Positions 45,509-58,209 of a stretch of DNA of 64,000 nucleotides are shown here, piece by piece. The number at the start of each line of letters is the position of its first letter. Within the stretch, counting starts at the first letter, position 1. This DNA comes from Gossypium raimondii (lineage: Eukaryota; Streptophyta; Magnoliopsida; Malvales; Malvaceae). The notes beneath the pieces are model-generated. The model saw only the letters and a program-made list of their open reading frames with translations, was not told where the DNA came from and made no database searches. The stretch is taken from positions 59,467,980-59,531,979 of the forward strand of contig NC_068575.1 in the NCBI RefSeq assembly GCF_025698545.1, read 5' to 3'. The position numbers were made by a program, and so were the translations under genes.

Positions 45509-48448
45509 ATGGATCGGGCAGACATGATGGTAGGGCCGGGTATGGATATGCCGATCATGCACGACAGTGATCGATACGATTTCGTTAAAGATATCGGGTC
45601 GGGTAATTTCGGAGTCGCCCGGCTTATGAGGGATAAGATTACCAAAGAGCTCGTTGCAGTTAAGTACATCGAGAGAGGCGATAAGGTTAGTTAGTTTTCT
45701 TTTTTATTTCCAAATTCGTCAACTGTAACTTTCCTTTTTCTAAAATTTTATTTGCTTCTGCTCTATTTATGGAAATAAAATTCTGTTGGAATAGTTACAG
45801 TAGTTATAGAATAAGTTTTCCTTCTGTTAATGAAATTTCATTTCAACTACGTAACTAACCCTTTTTTTTAAAATTTTTTAGCATTGTATCAAATGTATTA
45901 TTTATCCTTTTAATGAAAGTATTGTATAATTAAAAAATAAATATCTGTTGTGTTTTACAGATAGATGAAAATGTTCGAAGAGAGATTATTAATCATAGAT
46001 CATTGAGGCATCCTAATATTGTTAGATTTAAAGAGGTAAGGTTAATTGCTTAATTTTAATTAAAAATTAAAGTATTTTCGGTGTTTTAATTAAGTAATAA
46101 TTATGGAAGATGTTCATTTTAGGTTATTTTAACACCTACTCATCTTGCCATCGTAATGGAATATGCATCGGGAGGTGAGCTTTTCGGGAGAATTTGTGCT
46201 GCTGGTCGATTCAACGAGGATGAGGTTTCATTTTATTTTACATTGATTTTGAAGTCCATTATTATTATTATTATTATTATTCTTTTGTTTCTACATTCAT
46301 TTGTTTTGGTACAGGCTCGCTTCTTCTTCCAACAACTTTTATCCGGTGTTAGTTATTGTCATGCAATGGTAGTTTTAGTTTATCCATTTCCTTATTTCTG
46401 AATTCCATTTTTTTCATGTGCAAGTGTCGGATGTGGATACCAGTTTGGGAGTATGTGTTCCTATGAGTGTCATGTCCCATACTCTTGTCCGGATATGCAT
46501 TTATGCTATGCTATGTTGCTCAAACTCTTCCATTCCTCCCCCTAAAAATATTCATAATCGGACATTTTCGGATACGAGTATGGGATTATTATTCTATACA
46601 CTAGTAATGGAGTTTCCTAACTCCACAAGCAAGGCAAAATAGATGTTGTATTTGTTGTTCTTTTTAATATAGTTTAAGGATATGCTCAACTTTTTAACTC
46701 TGCTTGTAGAGTTAAAAAGCAGGGATGGGATAGTAATCTTATAAGAAAACACATATCCATATCCGGCACACACTTGAATCTATGTAACATTGGTGTTACA
46801 TATAATGCGATAAAATTAGTTTGCTCATTGATATGATTTCTTTCTCTTAATGAAGCAAGTATGCCACCGTGATTTGAAGTTGGAAAACACTTTGTTGGAT
46901 GGTAGTCCAGCTCCTCGGCTTAAGATATGCGATTTTGGGTATTCAAAGGTATAGTTTGTTTGAATCCTCTGTTGTCTCTCTTATCATTCGATGAGGTTAA
47001 TGGTTCTACGTTGTAAAATGTGAAACATTCATGTTCTTTGGTGAGGTTTTACTTAATCTATATTGAATTATGATAATTGTTCTTCGTTTAAAAGATCTTG
47101 TCGTCGTTTGCGTACCTTGGAAGAACTAGCTTCTTTTTACTTTTGTACATTTCAGGTGAAATAGCATGTGATTTTATCGGTTACGTAAGACCGGTATCAT
47201 ACTTATCTGTTTGTTTGTGATTGTTTTTCTCAGTCTTCAGTTCTTCATTCGCAGCCGAAGTCCACTGTTGGAACTCCTGCATACATTGCCCCCGAGGTAC
47301 TCCAAAGGCAAGAATACGATGGCAAGGTATAATCGTGAGCTAGTTCAAATCAGTTTTGGTTTCCAGTTTATAATCCACATGCAAATTCCTGGTTAAGACG
47401 TAAAGAACTAGATGTTATATGGGTTAGTCACCGTGTTCTAGTTGTATATTTGAGTGAAATGACACCAAATTGATGGTTTTTGCCCCTTAGTTGATTTAAA
47501 ACTTCGGTTTAGTATTCATACTCTATGAACTGACAGTTGCTGCAGTCCTCCGATGAAGAAGGCCTGGAATGGTATGTCGTTGCTTCGCTTATGTGTAATG
47601 CGAGTATTTGTTGAATGGATCTGGTTTAGTCTTTTGGCTGGTTCTTATCAGTCAAGTGTTGATGGCTATACTGGGTTTGATATTCAAATGCAAACGAAAG
47701 AACATCAAGCGAGTCATACGTCCCTGCAAGTTGATGTTAGAATATGAAAATTAGTAAAGAAATGAGTTGATGATATTGTGTTGTGATATCAGATTGCAGA
47801 TGTATGGTCATGCGGGGTTACCTTGTATGTAATGCTGGTCGGGGCATATCCTTTCGAGGATCCCGATGAGCCAAAAGACTTTCGGAAGACGATACAAGTA
47901 TATCACTGGATATTGTTATTGCATTAGTCTCGTTTCTTCCCTCAAAAAAGATCTATTCTCTCATGTCTCTCATTGATTCATACAGAGAATTCTCAGTGTC
48001 CAGTACTCCATTCCAGATTTTGTCCAAATATCTCCCGAATGTCGACATCTGATTTCAAGGATTTTTGTTGCTGATCCTACAGCTGTGAGTATTTTCTGCA
48101 GAGAATTCCCAGGTAACTTTTGGCAACTGCCATGATTCTGAAGTGGACTATTTTGTTTAACAGAGGATTACGATTCCGGAAATCAGAAATCACGAGTGGT
48201 TCTTGAAGAATCTACCTGCTGATCTGATGGATGAAAACACAATGGGTAACCACTTTGAGGAGCCTGATCAACCTATGCAGAGCATGGATACGATCAGGCA
48301 GATAATTGCCGAGGCCACCATTCCAGCAGCGGGTGCCCGTGACCTAAGTCACATGTCAGACATCCTTGATGATGAAGACATGGATGACCTTGATTCTGAA
48401 TCCGAGCTCGACATCGACAGCAGCGGGGAGATAATCTATGCAATGTAA
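45509..48448 (+). CDS. SnRK2.3: ABA-type SnRK2 protein kinase (group III)
   Basis: Nine exons: 45509-45685, 45961-46035, 46123-46224, 46315-46368, 46856-46948, 47234-47326, 47793-47897, 47986-48084 and 48164-48448. Together they make 360 residues, every junction GT/AG and phase 0. Kinase features: [10 protein letters not shown] (29-38), [11 protein letters not shown] (K52), [11 protein letters not shown] (D142), DFGYSK (D162), activation loop [13 protein letters not shown] with S177/T178, [12 protein letters not shown]. The C terminus has the SnRK2 box and the acidic ABA box [20 protein letters not shown] that binds PP2C phosphatases, so it belongs with SnRK2.2/2.3/2.6. Its N terminus, [14 protein letters not shown], favours 2.2/2.3. 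It acts in nucleus and cytosol, phosphorylating ABF transcription factors and channels when ABA receptors inhibit PP2Cs. No defects seen. Confidence 0.96.
46421..46776. mobile_element. small fold-back element in SnRK2 intron 4
   Basis: The ends are inverted: caagtgtcggatgtggatac at 46421 against the complement of the right end, caagtgtgtgccggatatgg. Inside is a perfect 12-bp stem ctttttaactct/agagttaaaaag with a 6-nt loop (46690-46719). No clear target duplication. It explains the open frame at 46418-46642, which is not coding. Confidence 0.5.
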
Positions 48449-48908
48449 TAGGAAGAAAACAGTTTGGGTCATCATATTGAGAGGTGATAAAGACATGGCT
48501 GCAGAGAATGTATTCCCGAGTGCCTGGTATCAGAGATTAAAACTATAATATGGAAGTCCACGATGCTAGTTTCGATTTGAGTCTGTTATGCGAGTCGGTC
48601 GAATGAATCGATATTTAATACTAGTTTAGAAGGGAGGATGATTAGAAGAAGATTCTCATGATCTCTCTCCCACTTTCACAGCTCAATCTGTTCATCTGTA
48701 TTTTGACATTGATGGTTTAGGTTTTTTATTGCTTCTGTCCTTTAGCAGTTTTTCTTTGTTCTTTTTAACAAAATTTCATAAAAAAATGAGGTTGGAGCTG
48801 GAATTAAAAGCCATGCATGCAGTTGACTTTCCACATATACTCAATAATTAAGCTTAATATATAAATTAGCTCCAACATTGTATCTTTTAATGTTTTCATA
48901 TATAAAAA
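48449..48908 (+). other. SnRK2 3' flank
   Basis: Probable 3' UTR of the SnRK2 gene followed by AT-rich DNA. Confidence 0.45.
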
Positions 48909-50085
48909 ATGCTAAATTACTTAGTTGGGTGATTTTTTTAATTTTAATTTTAAGGCGTTTTATTTTAATCACTCAATCATTAAATTTCTAACGTTAATTG
49001 TACATATCATATCATGTTGTTACTTATTTTGGTTACTTAATTTTTAGGTTATTTTATTTTGATCACCTCCAAATCTTTTTTAAAGTATTGATTGGGTAAA
49101 AATTAAAGCTCAAAATGAAAAACTGGTAGAAATTCAAATAATGCATTAAAATTTGTTAAATTGTACATATTTATCAATTTGTTGAAAATTTTAAATTTTT
49201 TCTAATATTGAAATTTTAAATTCAAAATATAAAAATAAACAAATAAATTAATTATCTTTGGATAATGTTAACCGATTTGTTATGATAATATTGAAATTAA
49301 TTAATTTTTTTCTAAATTTTAAAATTTTATTTTATGCTTTTGTATTATATTCTTAACAAAATCAACTTGATAACTTGTATTTAATAATTATTACAAAATT
49401 AAATTTCTTTTGATTATTTATTCTCCAAACTTCAAAACTAAGCTAAAAGTAAAGAAAAGTCATTGCAGTTAATTAAATTAATTGCTTGTTCTTCATTTGG
49501 GTAAAGAAGTGACAAAACCTTATGGGTTTAATTTGGCATGGAATATAAAATTAATTAATTTTAACTAATTGGAAGGAATTTTCTTTGTTTTAGCTTAATA
49601 TGAAAGAAATAAGATCATATAATAAAAAATGTGTTTCATGTATATATTAAAGATGATTTATTTGAGTTGATTTTAATTTAGGAATATAAAATAAAATTTT
49701 AAGATTTAAAAGGAGACTAGATTAATTAATTTAATTAATTTTAATTTTAAATTCTCAAAATTAAAGAAAAAAGAAATTTAGAACTTTGGATAAGAGGATA
49801 AACAAACACAATCTGACAATTTTAAAGTATTATTTTAGTTTCTTTCATTTTCACTTTAATCCTTAATTTTTTACTCAAATCAATTTTATATATATAAAAA
49901 AGAAAATAAATTTTGAGTGACCAAAATAAAAGCAACCTAGAAGTTGGGTGATCAAAATAAAAGTGTGAATATGAGGCAACATGTACAAGCTAATTGTCAT
50001 TAGAGATTTAAAGATTGGATAACTAAAATGAAAATGTCCTAAAAATTGATTGATGAAATTACAAGAATTTCATTTTAAAGGATGA
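48909..50085. mobile_element. long inverted-repeat element, about 1.2 kb
   Basis: The left arm (ttttaatcactcaatcattaaatttctaa...tattttgatcacc) matches the complement of the right arm at about 49900-50060 (ggtgatcaaaataaaagtg...ttagagatttaaagattgg). Non-coding. Part of the centre ('agcttaatatgaaa...aagatcatataataaaaa', about 49590) recurs at about 55130-55165. Confidence 0.5.
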
Positions 50086-51847
50086 AAATAAAAATATCTC
50101 AAAAATAGAAACTTCAATTGTAATTGGTTAACAGATTAGATGAAGTGAAACATAGTGGAGAATCCAAGTAGGCACCCACCAATCCAGTGCATTGCAGGAG
50201 CGGTGCGTCGGTGGAAATTGCAGCGGTTCCCAATGCCCAAACAACTATTGACACTCCCAAATAATTCATTGTGGACAGCAAATAAACTTTAACACAAAGT
50301 TAGGTTTAAATAATAATTTATTTTTAAAAAAATTAATCATAAACAGGGATGAAACAATAAGGACTGCAGACAAAAGTGGTCTGTGATTTTGTTCGTCCTA
50401 TATATTTGGATAAAATTAGAAAGCTATGAAATAGGAGACCAATGTTTTTATTTTTGGATATCCTTCCATGTGAGGTTTGATTCATAAAACTAACCATTAT
50501 TTTGTTTTCCTAATATATTAATAAAGGCAAAAAGGGTTAGGTTAGAAAGATTCCAACATCAACTATTTTTTTAATACTAATTAATTAAAGCATCTTTCTA
50601 TTTTCATTAAAAACTCTGCTAATCGAAGGAAGTTGTTCGGAATACCATTTTCCAAGAAATGGGAAGAAAAAACCAAGTACAAAGCCATAAAACACCCAAG
50701 CTGCAGTCTTTGTTCCTATTTCCTAAACACTATTAATTGCATATATGATCTTGTTTTTATACTATTAATAATTGCATTTTCCCTAATAAACTCCCTATAA
50801 AATCTTTTAGCCCAAAATATTTGAACAATTTTCTGTTCTCTTTTCAAGGTTTGTTTAGAAAATCTTAATTAAATCCTCAAACTTTTAAAAATCCTCATTT
50901 GAAAATCTTAATTAAATTCATTTAAAATATTTAAAATTCTCATTAATCTTACAAGGATTTTAAAAATTTTAATTAGATCCCCAATTTTTTTTTTAAAAAT
51001 TCTCATTGAACTCTTACTATTTTTGAAAATTGTATTAGCCCCCAAAAACTTAGTTTTAGGATCCGCCATTGATTTTAACCAATGTTCTTGGATCCAAATC
51101 GAATCGGTTGAACTAGAAATTGGTTCATACGTCTATACAAAGAGATTGAGTTGACTTTTAATTGAACCAATAACTATCAACAAAAAAAATTAAAACTAGA
51201 ACAAAAATAGACCATTAAACTAATTTATAATTTTTAAAATAATTTTTATGATTTTTAATTATTTAGGTAATTATTATTCGAATAAGTTGTATTGAAAATC
51301 AATAGTTTTTACTGATTTGATTATGGATTCAATTTTAAAAATTTGTTTTTAACTTCAAAAAAAAAGTTATATCACTAATATATCGAATTATTATATTTAA
51401 TAAATTATATATATCTGAAACATTTATATTTTCAAATTATAGTGGTTTTTTTAATACATTTATCATGACATTATCTTTTATTTTTTAAATCATGTTTATA
51501 GAATCTAAGCTCATTTTGTTTGTAAAAAAGAAAAAAGCCAAAAGTGAAAATAAACATAAGCTGGAAGCAATTATCATAACGCGGAAACGCGTTGCGCCGA
51601 TTGTTAGTTTAAATGCAAGCTTACAACTTGCTTTAAAAAGGCCACTCTACTTCCACCAAGATCTAGTGTATACATATTTTTCCCTGTTTTGTTCTTAAAA
51701 CAGTTTCACTTTCCAGGGAGTTTCAAACCAGCAGGTGAGTGTCTGTTTCAGCCAATAATGGTGATTGTCTTCTGATAAACCCATTTCTGCCAGGTTTTTG
51801 TTTTTAATAGTGTTTGATTGGTTGGCTTTCAGGGTATAAGAGGAAAA
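50086..51847. other. intergenic DNA and SKS gene promoter
   Basis: No gene seen. The last 150 bp are probably the leader of the SKS gene. Confidence 0.35.
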
Positions 51848-54492
51848 ATGGTGAAATGCTTCATTCCCCATTTGGTTTTTGGTGTTTTGGCTGTTTTGGG
51901 TGTGTCTTTGGTGAATGCTGAAGACCCTTACTTGTATTTCACCTGGACTGTTACTTATGGTACTCGTTCTATTCTTGGAGTTCCGCAGCAGGTTACTCTG
52001 ATCTCTAAACTGTCAAATTCTGAAATTGTGTTTTGGGTTGTTGAAAGTAATGTGCTTTTTTATGTGTATGTTTCTGAGAAAAAAAGTTTTGATTTTTTTT
52101 GTTGTGAAGGTTATCCTTATCAATGGGCAGTTCCCTGGACCAAAACTTGATGTAGTGACTAATAACAACATTATCTTGAATCTCATGAACAAGCTTGACC
52201 AGCCTTTCTTGATGACATGGTATACATTGGTTCTTCTCATTTTACACTTTTTTCTTTGCATATGAATCTGGGAAATGATGGGAAAAATCAAGAATTATCT
52301 TTTCTTTAACATTTGGCCTTTTATTTCCTTGCTGATTAATGAGGGGTTTACTTTAATCACAACAGGAATGGCATCAAACAAAGGAAGAATTCATGGCAGG
52401 ATGGAGTGTTGGGAACCAATTGCCCCATCCCTCCAAACTCAAACTATACTTACAAATTCCAGGCCAAGGATCAGATTGGATCCTACACATATTTCCCATC
52501 AACACTAATGCATAGAGCTGCTGGTGGATTTGGAGCTCTCAATATAATCCATAGAAGTGTGATCCCAATCCCTTATGCAAACCCTGATGGAGATTTCACT
52601 TTACTTCTTGGTGACTGGTTCAAGACCAACCATAAGGTTAGTCATCACAGTTATGTTATATGAGTAGGGATTTGTCTACATTGATCTATAGATTCCTGCC
52701 ATCTATATAATTCACTCATCATATATTTTTTTCTCTTTTGCAGACATTGCAGCAATCTTTAGAGTCAGGCAAGTCTATGCCCTTCCCTGATGGAGTCCTC
52801 ATAAATGGCCAAACACAAGCTACCTTCACTGGAGATCAAGGTCATCATTAGCTTTAGTTCATGCTGTCTTATTATCGTTTTATTGTCAATTGAGTTTTGT
52901 CGCTTAATTCATAGCATATTATTAATTCGTGCAACAAATTTTGGTGTTTCAGGCAAAACTTACATGTTCAGGATCTCAAATGTTGGATTATCCACTTCCC
53001 TCAATTTTAGGATCCAGGGTCATAAGATGAAGCTAGTCGAGGTCGAAGGATCTCACGTAATTCAGAACTTATATGACTCTCTTGATGTACATGTTGGCCA
53101 ATCCATAACCATCTTAGTAACCTTGGACCAGCCACCAAAGGACTACTACATTGTTGCATCCACACGATTTACTAAGACTGTTCTCACTGCAACTGCAGTG
53201 TTGCATTACGCCAACTCTAATGCTCCAGTTTCTGGACCGGTTCCAGCTGCTCCTGCAAATGGATTTGATTGGTCAATGGAGCAGGCGAGAACATATAGGT
53301 ACTAGTCATTTGAGATCATATGAAATTTTCGATTGATGCACAACTTGTTGCTCGAAATCTATTTAGAGTGAAAAACAATATTATCTGATTCTTTTTCCTT
53401 TATTTACTTGAAGGTGGAATTTAACATCAAATGCAGCAAGGCCTAATCCTCAGGGTTCATTCCATTACGGGACGATAACACCAACTAAGACTATTGTGTT
53501 GGCTAACTCAGCACCTTTAATAAATGGAAAGTTGCGTTATGCAGTGAATGGTGTCTCCTATATAAATCCCGATACCCCTCTGAAGCTTGCTGATTATTTT
53601 AACATCCCCGGAGTTTTTAGCATGAATTCCCTCAGTGAACTTCCTTCAGGTCGTGCTGCAACGCTAGCTACCTCTGTTATGGCAACATCTCTCCATGATT
53701 TCATCGAAGTCGTCTTTCAGAACAATGAAAACACCATGCAAGCTTGGCATCTTGATGGTTACGATTTTTGGGTCGTTGGGTGAGTTACATGCTCTGTTTG
53801 TTTGTACAATTGTTCCCTTTGCTGGACAAGGTACTAATCATTATTATTACAATATACACAGGTTTGGCTCGGGGCAATGGACACCTGACAAGAGAAAGAG
53901 CTACAATCTAGTCGATGCTCTTACTAGACACACTACTCAGGTAAACCCACATTAAGGATCAAAATACAAATCATTTCCCTTTCATCGTTCATCGCAACGA
54001 GGTCATGCCTTTATATTGAATATAATTACTCTCTTTGATCTGTTGTCATGTTCTCTAGGAGCCATGGTTTTCATGTTTTCAGTTTCAGTTTCTTGAAAAC
54101 AGAATTGATGCTTCCCCTTTAGTCTCATTAGCATTGTAGCAATTCACCAAAAATTTCATCAATCTCCATTTAATTGTAATGTTTGAAAGATAGTTTTACC
54201 TATTTCAGTCCATACTTTTACGTCATCTTTATACATATATAATATTTTCCTTTTCCGGTTGCCAACGGTTTTTATTCTTTTCTGGCAGGTGTATCCGAAT
54301 TCTTGGACCGCCATATTGGTTTCCTTGGACAACCAAGGTATGTGGAATGTGCGATCTACGTTATGGGACAGGCAATATCTCGGACAACAATTCTACCTCA
54401 GAGTCTGGAATCCGGTTCGCAGCCTTGCTAACGAATATGACATTCCCTCTAATGTCCTACTCTGCGGCCAAGCCGTGGGGCGTCACCCGTAG
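51848..54492 (+). CDS. SKS17: SKS17-like multicopper-oxidase-like secreted protein
   Basis: Eight exons: 51848-51991, 52110-52219, 52366-52636, 52744-52840, 52953-53298, 53414-53779, 53862-53940 and 54289-54492. They give 538 residues in one frame, normal for SKU5-similar proteins. The signal peptide is residues 1-24 (VFGVLAVLGVSLVNA end). Cupredoxin domain 1 has VILINGQFPGPKLDV and the SKS form LMTWNGIKQRKNSWQDGV, where true oxidases have copper-binding HWHG. Domain 3 carries QAWHLDGYDFWVVG and the C-terminal YPNSWTAILVSLDNQGMWN. Copper ligands appear lost, as is usual for SKS proteins, so oxidase activity is unlikely. It acts in the cell wall or apoplast in growth. The C terminus (CGQAVGRHP) has no hydrophobic GPI-anchor tail, unlike SKU5. 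The start codon directly precedes the signal peptide. Confidence 0.95.
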
Positions 54493-57400
54493 TTCGATTA
54501 AACCATTGAAAACCAACTTTTTCTAGGGTCATGAGAGTTTGACTGGCGGAGAAAAATAGATGATAGAAAAGAGAATGGATCGAAATCATTGTTCTTTCAT
54601 TTGTGTATCTTTAGAAGCATTAGATAAATTATGCATTCATTGGATTGGATTACTATATTAGCTCCAAGAGCCTGAATTATATGTTATAAAAAGAACTGAG
54701 GTTTTATAAATTTTAAACCATATAAAGATCTAGCATTTGGGTATACACATGTACTTTTAGATGCCCAAGCAAATCATGGATGGGATGATGAGTCATTTTT
54801 AGTTTAATATTTTTATTTAACTAATTCCACCATTTTGTTTAAATTTGAATTTTAGGTTTAATATTTATTTTTCCAAATACTCTTTTAAAAAAACTTCAAT
54901 TTTTGGGTGAACTATTCAATTCATCACGGTTTTTATTTTTGTTTTTGTTTTGTTTTAGCCATCCAAAGTGAAACCTTTTATTTTAATTTAATTGTCCAAT
55001 CGGTGATTAATTAACTTATATAACTAATATTTATTAATTGTTTATGAAACCTATTTTTTATTATAATTTTAACTCTTTCATACTAAGCTAAAAGTTACAA
55101 ATTAAATTAATTAATGTTTCTTTGCTTTTAGCTTAATATGAAATATTCAAGATCATATAATAAAAAGAAATTTATGTTTTTTAATTAAATATTAATTATT
55201 TGAGTTAATTTCATTGAAAATAATCTGAAAATGCAAAATAAAAATTTTATTACAAAATTAAACATATTCTAGTGTTACGGGTCATGGATCAAAATCAGTA
55301 ATGATTTGTTATACTAAAGTTTTAAGCCGTGCCACTAATAAATACTTCATGTATGGTTCTTTTAATGGAACCTAACACAAATATCAGCAATTAACGAATC
55401 TAACTCTTCAGCTTGAATTATTTCAACAAAAACTGAAGAAAGAAGCTTACTAATCTCCTTAGCAAGCTCACAGCAAGACAAAGGAAACGGGGATATTTGC
55501 TTTCTCTTTTTCTTAGCCATGGACGGTGGTGGAAGAAAGGAATGATCTAAAATTTGTTTTTATCTTCCCCACTAATAATGTTTTTTAATGATAATTAATG
55601 GGTAATGATGGAGAAAGCATGGAATCACACTACCATTTATTGAATTAAGAAATAATTAATACCAAGGACTTGGTTAATAGCTTAATAAGGACTTGTGAAA
55701 TTTATAATAAATTTTCTTTTCATTTTGTTCACCATGTTCTATTTGTAATTCTATTTCTTAATCCTGTATTTGATTTGTAACTTTCTCGGACTCATTTAAC
55801 AATTTAAGCTTAACACTACCTTTTCCTACATCAACAAAAAATTGGGTTGTTACAATGTAAATGTCAAAGATTAATTTTTTTAGAATTAAGACTAAATATG
55901 CTGTGCCAATTTTAAAATTGTCACATCATTTTCTATTAGCCATTTAATGAATGGTGATAAAAAAAAGACAATTGAATAATTAGATGACTATTTTATAACT
56001 TAATAGAAAAGATAAAAAAATTAAAAGAAAATATATTTTCTTTTCTACCCTTCCTTAGCAGAGTTAAAAATGAGAGGGAAAAAAAATTAAACTTTTGAAA
56101 AATACATAATTTTGAACTAACATACTCATTTTCTCTCATCTTATTATTCCAATTTGGAAGGATTGGTTTTTATGTAGTAGGATGCAAAATAGTAATTTGT
56201 CATATTTTTTTCTCACTTTTCCTCTTTACCAAGTACACCCCAAATTTATTTTCTTTTCACTTTTTCAATCGTTTTCATCCTTTCATTTTTCACTCAACCA
56301 AATACATTTTAAATAATGTTAAAATTAAACTTAAATTTTAAAACTAAAAAAAAGTTCATTTTTAATTTAATTGATATAAAATTGTGAAATATATGTGCTA
56401 ATATTCAATCACATCACCCTATAAAATAATAAATGCAATTGTGGACCATAATGCAAATATAAATTGTAACAAAGAAATTAGGGGGAAAAGGCTGGTAACA
56501 TTGATGAAGTTGTGGGTGCAAGCACCTTCTCATAAATGCAATAAGTTATATAGTGCGTTTGTTTCACCGAAAATTATTTACAAAAATAATTTTTTCCTGT
56601 AAAATTATTATTTTGAAAATATAAGTTAATTTGTGAAAAAGAACTCGTAATTTTATTTTTATCTAAAATTTAACTTAAATCATGCCTAATAATATTATAT
56701 TAATAATAAAATTTTATTTTTAATTTTAAAATATTTAAAATATTAATATAAAATATATAATTTCAATATTATTGAATATACATATTTAAATTATTTATAT
56801 TTAATAATACAATAAATTATCAATATAATTTATTACATTAATATTTATTTAATATTAAAATTTTATTTTAATAAAAATTATAAAATAAAAATTTTAAATT
56901 TAAACAATATTCTTCATATATTATTGAAAAATATTTATAGTAATAATTTAATAATAAATATGCATTACAATTATAAATATATTAATAATAAATGTTTTAT
57001 AATATCAAGGTTAAAGTATGCCATAAGTTCATCTACTCTTCATAAATTTGGAAGTTAATAATTGTACTTTTCTTTTTAAGAAATTAGTCCCTACATTTGA
57101 TTTCAAAATTTAGGTCTAATTGTTAATTCTATTAATTTTTGTCAATTTTGTTGATGTAATATTTTAAATAAAAATACTCGCTTGGTAGCCACGTAGTTAA
57201 AATAATGATGTTGTAAAAAACCTGAATTTAACAAAATATTTTTAATGGTGTTAACAATTGGACCTGGATTTTAAAATCTAAAAAGTAGGACTAAATTCCC
57301 AAAAACAAAAGTATAGGGATTAAATTTTAAATTTATAAAGAGTGTAGAGACTTATAACATATTTTAACTTAGTATAAAATATGAATATTTGTTTACTAGC

Positions 57401-58155
57401 TTCAACTATCCTTACAACTCTAAAGTATCAATTTGCACTCTTATATCATTTAAACAAAGTTTAATTAGATATTATTTATTGTTAAATTTATATATGATAT
57501 TGATATTACAATATATTATTTTATTATAAAATAAATTTTGATTATCAAAAGGAGATTATACTATGTTATGCATTCTACTAAGAAAAACTTTTACAAAATG
57601 ATTTGGAAATTTTACTTAACAACGGAAAATATTTTACGCATGATTATTCAAACATCAGAAAATGTTATTTTTCAGAAATTCAATTCATTTTTCAAGAATC
57701 AACGTAAGTATATTTTATAAAGGAGTGAAAAGTAAGAAAAATAAATAAATTTTAACTGCATTTGATAATAAAGAAAATAAGAGAAAAATGATTATTTGGA
57801 AAGAGAGAGAATGAGAAAAAATTTATTTTAGTTAAAATGATATATTTTTAAAAAATTTCTTTTTCTTTTGATTTTCAATTATACCTTTCAATTTTTATCA
57901 TTTCAAATGAAAAAGAGTGTAATGAACAATTTTGTCTGTTAATCGGAAACGACTCCTCCTCAAAAATCTTATCCTATTTTTCTCATTTAAACATTTTTTT
58001 TGTTAAAAGATATTCAGTCATCACAGAAAATTACAAAAGATCCTCAGGTAAGAGAAACTGTTACCAGAACGGGCAGGTCCCAATAGCAGAATTTTAGTAT
58101 TGAGCAGCCTGTTCAACAGGTTGGCTGGCATTAGATAGAGCTCCCTTGCAAATAG
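54493..58155. other. intergenic DNA with transposon pieces
   Basis: No gene. 54790-55260 shares a core with the element at 48909-50085. 55500-55520 has a short 'agccatggacggtggtgga' string but no frame. 56550 begins gtgcgtttgtttcacc, a common MITE start, whose other end was not found. Confidence 0.35.
57009..57370. mobile_element. MITE-like inverted-repeat element, about 360 bp
   Basis: The left end ggttaaagtatgccataagt matches the complement of the right end (aagttaaaatatgttataag). Arms continue as tttagtcctac, aaatttagtccc, 'aattgttaac' and similar strings. Non-coding; superfamily and target duplication not established. Confidence 0.55.
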
Positions 58156-58209
58156 TTGAAGCAGCTAACAGGAAATATTGAGATAGAAAAGAAAAAGGAT
58201 AGGGAAACT

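Noticed and set aside
57538-57720. 60-codon open frame
   Set aside because: AT-rich Lys/Asn/Phe-rich chance frame in intergenic DNA.
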